From assembly GCF_000383855.1 (NCBI RefSeq), contig NZ_KB912877.1:3210931-3274930 (forward strand): 64,000 bases of DNA, read 5' to 3'. The stretch comes from Methylobacter marinus A45. GTDB lineage: Bacteria > Pseudomonadota > Gammaproteobacteria > Methylococcales > Methylomonadaceae. Positions 63,926 to 64,000 of the stretch are shown here, in pieces (positions within the stretch are counted from its first letter, which is position 1; each line of letters starts with the position of its first letter). Under the pieces are notes generated by a model. It was not told where the DNA came from. It ran no database searches and saw only the letters and a program-made list of their open reading frames with translations. The position numbers were made by a program, and so were the translations under genes.

Positions 63926-64000
63926 ATGGCTAGCGAGTTGCTTGGAATAGACTGGGGCAAGGACTCTAAGGACTTCCCCAAACTCTCTGAAGCTATCAGA
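63926..64000 (+). CDS. Start or fragment of an unidentified gene (runs off window)
   Basis: The frame MASELLGIDWGKDSKDF continues open to the last base, and is also open upstream toward the IS3 end (RDIFAVLR before the ATG). It may be the 3' part of the gene disrupted by the IS. No family is recognised from 25 residues. Confidence 0.3.
   Translation, partial: MASELLGIDWGKDSKDFPKLSEAIR

Overview
The window looks like accessory DNA (a genomic island or large mobile element) from a proteobacterium, probably a gammaproteobacterium. This rests on the Shine-Dalgarno-led gene style, a UmuD/UmuC pair, a lipobox-type lipoprotein signal, and IS66, IS6, IS3, IS630, IS982 and ISAzo13-like insertion-sequence families. 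No rRNA, tRNA or core gene is present, so the genus cannot be fixed. Base composition swings strongly from gene to gene, as expected for DNA assembled by repeated transfer. All family assignments come from reading motifs; no database was searched.

Region 1 (1-26.9 kb) is a DNA phosphorothioation (PT) locus. After the 3' end of an IS66 element comes a tight plus-strand run. It encodes a DUF4007 protein (SspB-like), a large P-loop ATPase (SspC-like), a PP-loop PAPS-reductase-like protein (SspD), then an SspF/DptF-like ATPase with an N-terminal domain resembling the ScoMcrA sulfur-binding domain, SspG/DptG-like and SspH/DptH-like (HerA/FtsK-type ATPase). Next come a second DUF4007-like protein with its own 1494-aa ATPase, and a uracil-DNA-glycosylase-like protein. 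Converging on these from the minus strand are a cysteine desulfurase (SspA/DndA) and a PT-associated putative methyltransferase. The layout matches the published SspABCD-SspFGH type plus an extra DUF4007/ATPase/UDG-like module.

Region 2 (26.9-39.5 kb) begins with a phased array of iteron-like repeats. It carries two Lon-like AAA ATPases without a protease domain (one divergent from an XRE regulator over twin operators), three metallophosphoesterases, a DEDD-type exonuclease, an HNH protein and several small unknowns. Remnants of IS630, IS982 and ISAzo13-like transposases follow.

Region 3 (39.5-58.6 kb) is bounded by two inversely oriented IS6-family copies. One DNA/RNA non-specific endonuclease gene is broken: its N-terminal half abuts the left IS and its C-terminal half abuts the right IS, each with the same 8-bp target duplication. 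This indicates that the 17-kb segment was inverted after the IS landed in that gene. The segment holds umuDC; a four-gene operon of repeat-CHAT protease, alpha/beta hydrolase, caspase-like protease and accessory protein; a MITE-like element; a PD-(D/E)XK nuclease; an OsmC protein; a serine recombinase with a res-like site; a WGR protein; and a RelE/HigB-HigA type toxin-antitoxin pair.

Region 4 (58.6-64 kb) has an overlapping pair of DUF262 proteins (the second with a DUF1524/HNH end, GmrSD/SspE-like), a complete IS3-family element, and the start of an unidentified gene running off the window.

Taken together this reads as a defence island. The two most promising systems are the extended PT locus and the CHAT-hydrolase-caspase operon, which looks like a protease-activated abortive-infection module.
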